DNA of 64,000 bases from Dyadobacter fermentans DSM 18053 (GTDB lineage Bacteria; Bacteroidota; Bacteroidia; Cytophagales; Spirosomataceae): contig NC_013037.1 of the NCBI RefSeq assembly GCF_000023125.1, forward strand, positions 4,379,501-4,443,500, given 5' to 3'. A model generated the notes under the pieces. It saw only the letters and a program-made list of their open reading frames with translations, had not been told where the DNA came from and ran no database searches. This document shows, piece by piece, positions 25,707 to 33,527 of the stretch; the stretch's first letter is position 1; each line of letters opens with the position of its first letter. A program made the translations under genes and the position numbers.

Positions 25707-26318
25707 CTATCGAATGAAAGGAAATACCTTGTGCTTAAATTCTGACGGGATTTTTTTGAAGTACTCCTCGATGACCCATGCACCGGGCATTTTATCTGGC
25801 AGGATGAAATGATCCCCATTTGCCAGGTAATAGGTTTTGTACGTGATTGGCATTTTACCCTGTCGTCCTGTAACGAGCACCTTCACAATATCGCCATGCC
25901 GGAGTCGGAGTTTAGTTTCACCAAACGTCATTTCCAACTCATGTTCTTTGGGGAACGTCTCAATGCTAACCCCATCCACATATTTCCAGTGGTTGATATC
26001 CACCAATATGATGATCAGCGGAAAACTGAAAAACATCATACCGAAGGCTAATACAATGAATTTACCAATGATGTCACCGGACTCCAGAACAAAACGAACG
26101 AAGAAAGCAACTTTCAGGAAGAGGAGCCCCATGCCCCCAAACATACACATCAAAAAATTGTCGAATGTTGAGAAATAAGCCCATGGCTTTATCTGATATA
26201 TCCTTTTCACCTTCAACGGCGAGTTGGCACCGATCGTATCCCGCGTATGGCGTAATAGCCGCCGGACGCCCCATGCAAAAGGCGCAAAGATCAGCAGAAA
26301 GATGACGATTGTTTCCAT
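25707..26318 (-). CDS. Uncharacterised membrane protein
   Basis: A 203-residue protein with an N-terminal membrane segment (residues 1-20), two more hydrophobic segments near 55-75 and 85-108, and a soluble C-terminal half of alternating strands (HELEMTFGETKLRLRHGDIVKVLVT). The layout is like small bacterial proteins with a PH-like domain after membrane helices, but I did not recognise a family. It lies between ftsY and rimO on the same strand; the ftsY terminator directly before its start suggests it has its own promoter. Confidence 0.72.
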   Translation of the reverse strand: METIVIFLLIFAPFAWGVRRLLRHTRDTIGANSPLKVKRIYQIKPWAYFSTFDNFLMCMFGGMGLLFLKVAFFVRFVLESGDIIGKFIVLAFGMMFFSFPLIIILVDINHWKYVDGVSIETFPKEHELEMTFGETKLRLRHGDIVKVLVTGRQGKMPITYKTYYLANGDHFILPDKMPGAWVIEEYFKKIPSEFKHKVFPFIR

Positions 26319-26319
26319 T

Positions 26320-26367
26320 TAAAAAGGGGTGTCTCTGAACAATCCCGTTCTAAGATACCCCTTTTTA
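26320..26367 (-). terminator. Terminator of ftsY
   Basis: A perfect 11-bp stem (26320-26330 with 26357-26367) whose 26-nt loop holds a second 4-bp stem (GAAC with GTTC). On the minus strand it is followed by a short T-run. It lies 54 bases past the ftsY stop. Confidence 0.75.
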
Positions 26368-26421
26368 ATCTTTCCGGAAACAATAGCGCCCCGATCGGTG
26401 ACTTAGGCCGATCAGCGGCTA

Positions 26422-27384
26422 TTATCCTATTTTCTTAAACAACGAATCCACAAACTCTGCGCGGTCGAAGACTTGCAAATCGTCCATTTTTTCGCCTACG
26501 CCGATGTATTTCACCGGGATTTTGAATTCGTCGGAAATGCCGATCACGACGCCGCCTTTTGCCGTTCCGTCGAGCTTGGTGATGGCCAATGCGGTGATGT
26601 CGGTGACTTTGGTGAACTCGCGGGCCTGGATCACGGCGTTCTGGCCGGTGCTGCCGTCGAGTACGAGGAGTACTTCGTGCGGCGCGTCGGGCAGGATCTT
26701 TTGCATCACGCGCTTGATCTTCGACAGCTCGTTCATCAGGTTCACCTTCGTGTGCAGGCGGCCGGCCGTGTCGATGATGATCACGTCGGCATTGGATTCA
26801 ACCCCTTTCTTGATCGCGTCATATGCGACGGCCGACGGGTCGGTGTTCATGCCGTGGTCGATTACCGGCACATTCACGCGCTGGCCCCAGAGTTTCAGCT
26901 GGTCCACGGCGGCGGCACGGAAAGTATCCGCCGCGCCAAGCACCACTTTGTGCCCGCGCTGGTGAAACTGGTGCGCCAGCTTGCCGATCGTCGTCGTTTT
27001 ACCTACGCCATTTACACCTACCACCATCATCACGAATGGTTTCGGCAAATGCTCTGTTTCGAAGCTGTCGCGGATGTCCACCGACTTGTTTTCGGTGAGC
27101 AGCGCGGCGATTTCCTCGCGCAGGATGCTGTCCAGCTCGGCTGTTGACGCATATTTGTCCCTGGCGACGCGCTCTTCGATGCGTTTGATAACCTTCACGG
27201 TCGTTTCCACGCCCACATCGGAGCTTACCAGTATATCTTCCAGTTCATCGAGAACGTCCTCGTCGATGGTGGTTTTCCCTACGATCGCCCGCGAGAGCTT
27301 GCCAAAGAAGCTGTCTTTGGTTTTTTCGAGGCCTTTGTCTAACGTTTCTTTTTTCTCCTTTGAAAAAAAGCCAAATAAACCCAT
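26422..27384 (-). CDS. ftsY: Signal recognition particle receptor FtsY
   Basis: A 320-residue SRP GTPase. The start is taken at the codon giving MGLFGFFSKEKKE, the usual Bacteroidota opening; a longer in-frame reading adds 12 unlike residues. After a short N domain come the G-domain motifs: G1 GVNGVGKTT, the DTFRAAA segment, DTAGR and TKLDGTAKGG. It docks the ribosome-SRP complex at the membrane for co-translational insertion. The long acidic A domain of the E. coli protein is absent, as is common in this phylum. It is downstream of rpmG and the DUF4295 gene. Confidence 0.95.
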   Translation of the reverse strand: MGLFGFFSKEKKETLDKGLEKTKDSFFGKLSRAIVGKTTIDEDVLDELEDILVSSDVGVETTVKVIKRIEERVARDKYASTAELDSILREEIAALLTENKSVDIRDSFETEHLPKPFVMMVVGVNGVGKTTTIGKLAHQFHQRGHKVVLGAADTFRAAAVDQLKLWGQRVNVPVIDHGMNTDPSAVAYDAIKKGVESNADVIIIDTAGRLHTKVNLMNELSKIKRVMQKILPDAPHEVLLVLDGSTGQNAVIQAREFTKVTDITALAITKLDGTAKGGVVIGISDEFKIPVKYIGVGEKMDDLQVFDRAEFVDSLFKKIG

Positions 27385-27419
27385 AGTGCTGATTACATTA
27401 ATGGCCCAAAAATAAAACA

Positions 27420-27444
27420 AAAAAGTCCCGGAAAGGGACTTTTT
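27420..27444 (-). terminator. Hairpin after the DUF4295 gene
   Basis: A perfect 10-bp stem (27420-27429 with 27435-27444) around a 5-nt loop; on the minus strand it is followed by a T-rich run. It lies between the DUF4295 gene and ftsY and may give partial termination. Confidence 0.82.
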
Positions 27445-27473
27445 AAAAACTCAATATCAAACCGAGGATAACC

Positions 27474-27626
27474 TTAGTTTTTCAATGCACCCTGAACGCC
27501 GTCCAGGGGAACGATCTCTTCTTTGAAGGTATAAGCTCCTGTTTTAGGAGATTTTACGGCCTTGATCACTTTTGCAAATGCTTTACCGCCTTCTTTTTTC
27601 AGGGTAGCAACTACTTTCTTTGCCAT
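27474..27626 (-). CDS. DUF4295 small basic protein
   Basis: A 50-residue protein, MAKKVVATLKKEGGKAFAKV to the end QGALKN, with start at 27626 and stop at 27474-27476. It is the small Lys-rich DUF4295 protein normally encoded next to ribosomal protein L33 in Bacteroidota, and it is thought to be ribosome-associated only because of that linkage. It lies between rpmG and ftsY on the same strand. The gene is short but its frame, base composition and conserved neighbours support it. Confidence 0.88.
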   Translation of the reverse strand: MAKKVVATLKKEGGKAFAKVIKAVKSPKTGAYTFKEEIVPLDGVQGALKN

Positions 27627-27724
27627 GTCTGTATATCAGTTAGAAGTTTATATTGTTAATGATAACTGTTGCGCGCTTACCCATTATTGCTCACACGTGA
27701 CAGTTAACGGGTAACAAAACGAAC

Positions 27725-27907
27725 TTACTTAATTTCTTTGTGGAGTGTATAACGTCTCAGGAAAGAGTTGAATTTCTTCAATTCCATACGGCCTGGCGTA
27801 TTTTTCCGATTTTTTGTGGTCACGTAACGTGACATGCCTGGAACACCGCTTTCTTTTTGTTCTGTGCATTCCAATATGACCTGTACTCTATTACCTTTCT
27901 TAGCCAT
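27725..27907 (-). CDS. rpmG: Ribosomal protein L33
   Basis: A 60-residue L33 ([18 protein letters not shown] to the end TLHKEIK) with the typical [13 protein letters not shown] core. Start ATG at 27907 is fixed by family length and by a strong promoter just upstream; the longer in-frame reading would begin upstream of that promoter's start site. Only one of the Cys positions of zinc-binding L33 is present, so this is a zinc-free form. The usual partner rpmB (L28) is not upstream here. Confidence 0.95.
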   Translation of the reverse strand: MAKKGNRVQVILECTEQKESGVPGMSRYVTTKNRKNTPGRMELKKFNSFLRRYTLHKEIK

Positions 27908-27936
27908 TGCTTTACATCGTTTTACAAATAGGAGTG

Positions 27937-27967
27937 CAAAAGTAAAGACATTTTGCATTAATCGCAA
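27937..27967 (-). promoter_or_regulatory. Promoter of rpmG, full Bacteroidota consensus
   Basis: On the minus strand TTG (27967 down to 27965), a 20-base spacer, and TACTTTTG (27944 down to 27937), a perfect TAnnTTTG. It lies about 30 bases before the rpmG start and is the best promoter match in the window. Confidence 0.75.
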
Positions 27968-28181
27968 CAATCGCAGACAAATAAACAAGAAATTTTCCTT
28001 ATTTTACTAAAAGCCGTTCGCCTGTAAGGAGTTGTCGGACAAGCAAATAGAATTCGGTGTTTTCAAGATTAGTCCGAATTTCTGTTCGGGGCATGACGGA
28101 AATCTAACTCAAACTTGCTTTCTTCGTGGTCGATTTGGTATCGCAACCTTAATCTGGCGAAAATTCTTAAAAATTAACACA

Positions 28182-28724
28182 ATGACACTCAAAAAAAGCG
28201 CTTCTTTGGCCCTGATGGCCCTGGCAGTTTCTTTCTTCATCGGTTGTTCGTCCAAGGAAGACCGTGACAAATATGATCAATGGTACGGTTCAGGCAGCAA
28301 GGCTCGGGAAGAAGCAGCCCTTGTGAAGCTTCAAAACGATAGAAAAATTGCAGCAGAAGAAGCCGATAAGGCAGCAGCTGAAAAAGCGGCAGCACCGGCA
28401 GCAACACCTGCAGCAGGAGGCGACAGCGCAGCCGCTCCCGCAGCAGACGCACCAGCAGCAGCACCCAAACGCAAGCCCGTTCCGGCCGACGTTTCCGCAT
28501 TGCTGAACAAACACGCCTGCTTCGCCTGCCACCAGGCTTATGACAAAGTGATCGGCCCTGCTTATGCCGAAGTAGCGAAGAAAAAATACACCGCCGACCA
28601 GATCGTGGAGCTCGTACACAATCCGAAGCCTGAGCACTGGCCTGGCTACCCTCCGATGGCTCCCCTGCCGCACGTGCCAAAGGCGGACATCGTCGTGATC
28701 GCGAACTGGATCAACTCTCTTTAA
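28182..28724 (+). CDS. Lipoprotein c-type cytochrome
   Basis: A 180-residue protein with a lipoprotein signal (FFIGC, Cys22), a charged spacer, an Ala/Pro-rich linker (about 60-96) and a class I cytochrome c domain. The haem motif is CFACH (113-117) and the likely axial Met is M159 in YPPMAPLP. It would be anchored to the membrane facing the periplasm and pass electrons in respiration. ATG 28182 is chosen because it opens the signal peptide (MTLKKSASLALMALAV). A hairpin follows before gatB. Confidence 0.9.
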   Translation: MTLKKSASLALMALAVSFFIGCSSKEDRDKYDQWYGSGSKAREEAALVKLQNDRKIAAEEADKAAAEKAAAPAATPAAGGDSAAAPAADAPAAAPKRKPVPADVSALLNKHACFACHQAYDKVIGPAYAEVAKKKYTADQIVELVHNPKPEHWPGYPPMAPLPHVPKADIVVIANWINSL

Positions 28725-28756
28725 TTACGGCGGAAACCGGTTATATTCCATAAAAC

Positions 28757-28785
28757 ACGGGTCGTTCATGCTATGGACGGCCCGT
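28757..28785 (+). terminator. Probable terminator of the cytochrome gene
   Basis: An 11-bp stem with two G-T pairs (28757-28767 with 28775-28785) and a 7-nt loop. The following T-run is weak and overlaps the gatB promoter box. Confidence 0.6.
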
Positions 28786-28790
28786 ATTTG

Positions 28791-28798
28791 TATCTTTG
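28791..28798 (+). promoter_or_regulatory. -7 promoter box for gatB
   Basis: TATCTTTG, a perfect TAnnTTTG match, 22 bases before the gatB ATG. Transcription would start near 28804, leaving a short leader. It also shows that the earlier in-frame ATG at 28773 is not used. Confidence 0.55.
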
Positions 28799-28820
28799 CG
28801 TTAGCATTAGTAATCTAAGT

Positions 28821-30311
28821 ATGAGTCAAACCGCCATTCAACCCGCCGACGTTACCGATGAACTTCTGGCCACTTATGAAACTGTAATAGGGCTTGAAGT
28901 GCATTGCCAGCTTCAGACGGAATCCAAGCTGTTTACCCGCGATTTCAACATTTTTGGCACTGAACCCAACACCAATATCGGTCCGCTTACGATCGCATTG
29001 CCGGGGACTTTGCCCAAGGTCAATAAAAAGGCTGTCGAATATGCCATCCGCCTCGGCATTGCCTGCGGATGCTCCATCAGCAAAAGGACCATTTTCGACC
29101 GCAAAAATTACTTCTACCCCGATCTTCCGAAAGGTTACCAGATCTCGCAGGACAAAAAACCGATCTGCGAGCAGGGCGGCGTGCATATTTCGTTCAAGCA
29201 CGACGGCAAGTTCACGGAAAAAACCATTCGTTTTCACCATATCCATTTGGAAGAAGACGCCGGAAAATCGGTGCACGACGGCAGCCATACCGAAACCATG
29301 CTCGACTACAACCGCGCCGGCACTCCGCTCCTGGAAATGGTATCGGAACCGGATCTGCGCTCTGCCGAAGAAACAGGGGCATTTGTGACTGAAATCCGCC
29401 GGCTGGTGCGCTACCTGGGCATCAGCGACGGCAATATGGAAGAAGGTTCACTGCGTGCGGACGTGAACGTGTCGGTGCGCAAGCACGGCGCAGCGCAGTA
29501 CGGGACAAAGGTCGAGATCAAAAACATGAACTCGATCCGCAACATGATGCGCGCCATCGCATTCGAGGAACGACGCCAAATAGCCATGCTCGAAAACGGC
29601 GAGACGATCCAGCAGGAAACCCGAATGTTCGACGTGGACAGTGGCCAGACTTACGGCATGCGCGTGAAGGAGACGATGAACGACTACCGTTACTTCCCCG
29701 ATCCCGATCTGAGCCCGGTGGTGGTTTCGGACGAATGGCTGGAAAGCATTCAGGCAAGCATGCCCGCATTGCCGCATGAGCTGCGCGAAAAATTTGTGAC
29801 TCAATACGGTATCCCGGCCTACGACGCCGCGGTGCTGACCGATACCCGCGAACTGGCTGAGTATTTCGAAGCCGTTTGCGCCCAGACGACGCATTTCAAG
29901 GCCGCATCGAACTGGCTGATGGGCCCGGTGAAGTCATACCTCAACGACCACCACGGCGACATCGCCCATTTCCCGATCAGCGCGCAGCACCTGGCCGATC
30001 TGATCGAGCTCAACGAGTCGGGTGCGGTGAGCCATTCGGTGGCCGCACAGAAGATTTTTCCGGTGATGCTTGCGGAGCCGGAACGTGCGCCGTCGGAGAT
30101 CGCGGAGTCAAATAACTGGCTGCAAAACAGCAATACGAACGAGCTTGAAACGTTGGTAAATGAGGTGATCGGCGCTATGCCCGACAAGGTTGCAGCATAC
30201 CGGAAAGGCAAAAAAGGATTGATGGGATTGTTCGTGGGCGAGGTAATGAAGAAATCGAACGGAACGGCCGATCCCAAGCTTGTCAACCAGTTGCTCGCAC
30301 AGAAACTGTAA
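28821..30311 (+). CDS. gatB: Asp/Glu-tRNA amidotransferase subunit B
   Basis: A 496-residue GatB. The signature YETVIGLEVHCQLQT lies near residues 15-30, FDRKNYFYPDLPKGYQISQ near 95-113, and LDYNRAGTPLLEMVSEPDLR in the middle, followed by the YqeY-like tail domain (VNEVIGAMPDKVAAYRKGKK). It binds mischarged Glu-tRNA(Gln) or Asp-tRNA(Asn) and phosphorylates the acyl group for amidation by GatA. Start at 28821 follows from the promoter position. gatA and gatC are not nearby. Confidence 0.96.
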   Translation: MSQTAIQPADVTDELLATYETVIGLEVHCQLQTESKLFTRDFNIFGTEPNTNIGPLTIALPGTLPKVNKKAVEYAIRLGIACGCSISKRTIFDRKNYFYPDLPKGYQISQDKKPICEQGGVHISFKHDGKFTEKTIRFHHIHLEEDAGKSVHDGSHTETMLDYNRAGTPLLEMVSEPDLRSAEETGAFVTEIRRLVRYLGISDGNMEEGSLRADVNVSVRKHGAAQYGTKVEIKNMNSIRNMMRAIAFEERRQIAMLENGETIQQETRMFDVDSGQTYGMRVKETMNDYRYFPDPDLSPVVVSDEWLESIQASMPALPHELREKFVTQYGIPAYDAAVLTDTRELAEYFEAVCAQTTHFKAASNWLMGPVKSYLNDHHGDIAHFPISAQHLADLIELNESGAVSHSVAAQKIFPVMLAEPERAPSEIAESNNWLQNSNTNELETLVNEVIGAMPDKVAAYRKGKKGLMGLFVGEVMKKSNGTADPKLVNQLLAQKL

Positions 30312-30342
30312 TCACACTTTCGACAATCAGATACAGAAGATC

Positions 30343-31495
30343 ATGAAGGAATTTATCAAACAGAGTGCATTGGTTTTGGGCGGCGCGTTGCTGAGCTTCC
30401 AGGTCATGGCGCAGATCGAACCGAAAGGCTTCACCGTCGCCGGGAAAGTGAAAAGCGGTTCAAAAGGCGAAAAAGTCATTCTGTCGCAATCTACCTCAAC
30501 CGGTTCTTCTGTTAAAGTCGACTCCACACAGCTCGGCGCCGACGGCAGCTTCCAATTAAAAGGCATTGAAAAAGACCGCGGCAGCTTTTTTACGATCAAT
30601 ATCGCCGACAGGCAAAAATTCCCGCTGCTCGTGGAAGGCGGCGAGAGCTTCAATATCACCGCCGATGGCACCACGAAGGACGACAAAGGCAATGGCGGCC
30701 AGGTAAGCATTACCGGCTCCAAAAACATGGAATACTACGCCAAAGTCGACCAGCTTATGCAGTCATTTTCTGCCAAGGTCACGGGCTGGAACGAGGACTA
30801 TGCCGCCGCGGAAGAAAAGAAGGATTCCAAAAAAATAGCCGAAATACAGCAAGCCTACCAGGCGGCTGAAAAGGAACGGGTAACCGCATTGCGCCAGATG
30901 ATCCCCGAGATGGGCACATCGCTCATCGCGCTCTTCACGGCAAACAACTTCCTCACGCCCGAAAACGACCTGGACGTGCTCAAAAAGCTCGCCGAAGATT
31001 ATTCTAAAGTGAAGCCTACACCTACATTGGCGCAGGGCTTCATCGGCTCTGTAAAACGGCTCGCAGGAGTTGCGGTCGGCGAACAAGCGCCCGATTTCAC
31101 ACTTAACAGCCCCCGAAGGCAAGCCTGTAACACTCTCGTCGCTGCGCGGCAAATATGTGCTGATCGACTTCTGGGCATCGTGGTGCGGCCCGTGCCGGAT
31201 GGAAAATCCGAATGTGGTGCGGATGTACGGCAAGTTCAAGGACAAAGGCTTCGATATTTACGGCGTGTCGCTCGACGATAATGAAAAGGCCTGGAAAACG
31301 GCCATCGAGCGCGACAAACTCACCTGGCTGCACGGTTCGGAACTGAAAAAATGGAACTCCGGCGTGGCGCAATCCTACGGCGTCAATGCCATCCCGGCCA
31401 CATTCCTGATTGATAAGGACGGCAAGATCATTGCAAAGAACCTCCGCGGCGCGGCGCTTGAAAGCAAGCTGACCGAGCTGTTAGGAGCACAGTAA
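30343..31495 (+). pseudogene. TlpA-like thiol-disulfide oxidoreductase with a +1 frameshift
   Basis: The first part (30343 to about 31113) encodes a signal peptide (MKEFIKQSALVLGGALLSFQ), a DUF4369-like beta domain, a Lys/Ala/Glu helical region, and the start of a thioredoxin-fold domain (VGEQAPDFTLNS). The frame then runs out of sense. The rest of the domain (PEGKPVTLSSLRGKYVLIDF, WASWCGPC, a second half ending ELLGAQ) continues in the +1 frame to 31495. The shift point is a run of five C at 31110-31114, read AGC CCC CGA; four C would restore one 383-residue protein. So it may be a recent pseudogene, a sequence error or a programmed +1 site. The family reduces periplasmic disulfides or matures cytochromes. 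Confidence 0.85.
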
Positions 31496-31519
31496 TACAC
31501 TTTTTGGTTTATAAATAAT

Positions 31520-31552
31520 AAAATCCGCAGAGTTGATCCTGCGGATTTTTTG
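31520..31552. terminator. Bidirectional terminator after the TlpA-like gene
   Basis: A perfect 11-bp stem (31520-31530 with 31539-31549), an 8-nt loop and a T-run. It lies between converging genes. Confidence 0.88.
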
Positions 31553-31573
31553 CATTGAGCCCTTTCGGAAATT

Positions 31574-32452
31574 TCAATCCTGATCTTCCAGCTGATAGTG
31601 AAATTGCAGCGGATCGGGATATTTGAATTCGTATTGATAGTTTTTCAAAAATTTATCCCCCGAAATGACCTTAAAAGCAGGCTGCTGCTCCGGCGTTTTG
31701 AAAGTCGGTGCCTCCCAGCCGAACTGCGCGCAGGAATCGGTGTATACCTCGCTGCGGGTCGGATGAAACGGGGCCGTTATATTGAAAGTTTTGTTTTGAA
31801 TGCCCTGCCTGATAATCGCGAGGATGATCGCAGCCGCATCGTCGCGGTGAATGTAGTTCACCGGAAGCTCGCCGGTAGTCATGTCCTTCTGGCCCTGCAC
31901 ATACTTGCCGGGAATGCGGTTATAGCCCAAAAGCCCGCTTAGCCGCAGAATGCTCACCGTTTTTTCGGGCCTCAATGCGGCTATCGCGTTTTCGGCCGCT
32001 ACCATTTCGGGCTGTGCAGAATGTTCAGGCAATTGCACGTCACTTTCGACGGCGGTTTGGCTCAGATCGCGGTACACGCCGGTTGAGCTGATGAAAATAA
32101 TTTCCCTGACTGGTGACCGGCGCAGCGCTTCGGCCACCATGCGCATTTGAGCCGAATAGTTTCCGGCCACGTTCTGCGACATGCGCGGCGGAATGGAAAT
32201 CACGACAAGGTCCGAGTTGAAAAACGGCTCCGCAGTGCCGGGATCGAGCCCGGTTTCCGCGTCCAAACCGAGCAGGTAACCTTCAATTCCCGCAGCCGCA
32301 AATTTGTCGAGCTTTGCCCCGGAAGCGGTGCTCCCTTTCACTTCCGATGTAATACCGCTGCCCAGTAACCGTTTAGCTAATGGAAAACCGAGCCAGCCGC
32401 AGCCCAGGATGCTTATCCGTTTTTTTTCTACTTTTGAAACTTGTTCCGACAT
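31574..32452 (-). CDS. NAD(P)-binding epimerase-like protein (YeeZ type)
   Basis: A protein of 292 residues from the second Met (MSEQVSKVEKKRISILGCGWL), or 298 from 32470. The Rossmann motif is ISILGCGWLGFPLA, followed by the extended-SDR-like segment FISSTGVYRDLSQ and YIHRDDAAAIILAI. It resembles the atypical SDR group with YeeZ, which keeps the fold but whose substrate is unknown. The shorter start is preferred because it leaves room for the divergent gldB, whose ATG lies at 32471. The gldB -7 box lies inside its first codons. Confidence 0.83.
   Translation of the reverse strand: MSEQVSKVEKKRISILGCGWLGFPLAKRLLGSGITSEVKGSTASGAKLDKFAAAGIEGYLLGLDAETGLDPGTAEPFFNSDLVVISIPPRMSQNVAGNYSAQMRMVAEALRRSPVREIIFISSTGVYRDLSQTAVESDVQLPEHSAQPEMVAAENAIAALRPEKTVSILRLSGLLGYNRIPGKYVQGQKDMTTGELPVNYIHRDDAAAIILAIIRQGIQNKTFNITAPFHPTRSEVYTDSCAQFGWEAPTFKTPEQQPAFKVISGDKFLKNYQYEFKYPDPLQFHYQLEDQD
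32429..32436 (+). promoter_or_regulatory. -7 promoter box for gldB
   Basis: TACTTTTG, a perfect TAnnTTTG match, 34 bases before the gldB start. It lies within the 5' coding end of the divergent gene. Confidence 0.5.
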
Positions 32453-32470
32453 ATATTTTCTCTCCGCCAA

Positions 32471-33481
32471 ATGGTTTATTTCAAGTCTTTATTGTGCATT
32501 CTCTTCATCGCTATTTTCCAGTTTTCCTGTAAAACCGACCAGCGTAAGGAAGCCGACACGAGCAATATCCGCTTCGAACTGGTTTCGAAAAACCTCGACG
32601 AAGAGCTGTTTGCCTGCAAATCGGTCGAAGATGTGCAAAATTTTCTTGATCAGCATCCTTACCTGGCGAAAGGCTACTTTACCGATGCGCCCGCCGAGCC
32701 TTCCAAACTGGCCGGGCATTTGTTCTCGATCCTGCAAAACCCCGACCTGCAAGCATTCCGGTCGCAGCTCGATTCGATCATAGGCGACCGCAAAACGCGC
32801 ATTCTGAACCCACTTTCGAATGCATTCAAGCAAATTAAATACCATTATCCGCAATTCAGGATTCCGGAGGTCAATTTTATCGTCACCGGCTTCACCGGCA
32901 ATGATCTTTACATTTCCGATTCGCTCATCGTGATCGGCCTCGATTATTTCGGCGGCCCGGCGGCGCGGTACCGGCCCAACGTGTACGATTACCAGCTCCG
33001 CCGTTACCAGCGCGAGTACATTGTGCCTTCCATTGTTTTCTTCGAATCCAATCAGTTCAACCGCATGGACGCCGGCGACCAGACGCTGCTTTCGGACATG
33101 ATCGGCTATGGCAAAGGCTACGAATTTGTGAAGCAGGTAATGCCGCAAACGCCCGACAGCCTCATTATCGGCTATTCGGATGAAGATTTGAGAAAGACTT
33201 ATAACAGCCAGGCGGATATTTGGGCGTATTTCATCGCCAGCAAGCTGCTTTACGAAAAAAGCGATCTGAAAAAGCGTAAATTCATCGACGAGCGGCCATT
33301 TACGACCGAAATCGGCAACAAGGTCCCCGGTGCGATTGCCCGGTGGGTCGGCTGGCGGATCGTGAGCATGTTTATGTCGCAAAATCCGGAGACGAAACTT
33401 ACCGACCTGATGGCCATCGACAATCCGGGCCGAATTTTGCAGGAATCGGGATATAAGGGGCAGGCGGACGAAGATGAGTAA
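32471..33481 (+). CDS. gldB: Gliding motility lipoprotein GldB
   Basis: A 336-residue lipoprotein with lipobox FQFSC (Cys20) and the features of the GldB family: SKNLDEELFACKSVEDVQNF after the signal, FIVTGFTGNDLYISDSLIVIGLDYFGGP in the middle, and a C-terminal half with a conserved helix (GWRIVSMFMSQNPETKLTDLM). In Flavobacterium GldB is needed for gliding and type IX secretion; it is also found in non-gliding members of the phylum. The fold suggests a distant relation to zinc metallopeptidases. Start ATG 32471 opens the signal peptide. Confidence 0.9.
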   Translation: MVYFKSLLCILFIAIFQFSCKTDQRKEADTSNIRFELVSKNLDEELFACKSVEDVQNFLDQHPYLAKGYFTDAPAEPSKLAGHLFSILQNPDLQAFRSQLDSIIGDRKTRILNPLSNAFKQIKYHYPQFRIPEVNFIVTGFTGNDLYISDSLIVIGLDYFGGPAARYRPNVYDYQLRRYQREYIVPSIVFFESNQFNRMDAGDQTLLSDMIGYGKGYEFVKQVMPQTPDSLIIGYSDEDLRKTYNSQADIWAYFIASKLLYEKSDLKKRKFIDERPFTTEIGNKVPGAIARWVGWRIVSMFMSQNPETKLTDLMAIDNPGRILQESGYKGQADEDE

Positions 33482-33491
33482 GTTTTTTACT

Positions 33492-33499
33492 TACTTTTG
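33492..33499 (+). promoter_or_regulatory. -7 promoter box for nuoH
   Basis: TACTTTTG, a perfect TAnnTTTG match, in the gap between gldB and nuoH, 29 bases before the nuoH start. Confidence 0.55.
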
Positions 33500-33527
33500 C
33501 GTCAAACCATTGTCCAGATAGCATTTA

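Noticed and set aside
26393..26413. GATCGG/CCGATC hairpin after ftsY
   Set aside because: Only six pairs and no T-run; the stronger hairpin at 26320-26367 is a better terminator.
27627..27724. Possible tRNA or small RNA between rpmG and the DUF4295 gene
   Set aside because: There are short inverted pairs (AACTGT/ACAGTT) but no cloverleaf and no promoter-terminator pair.
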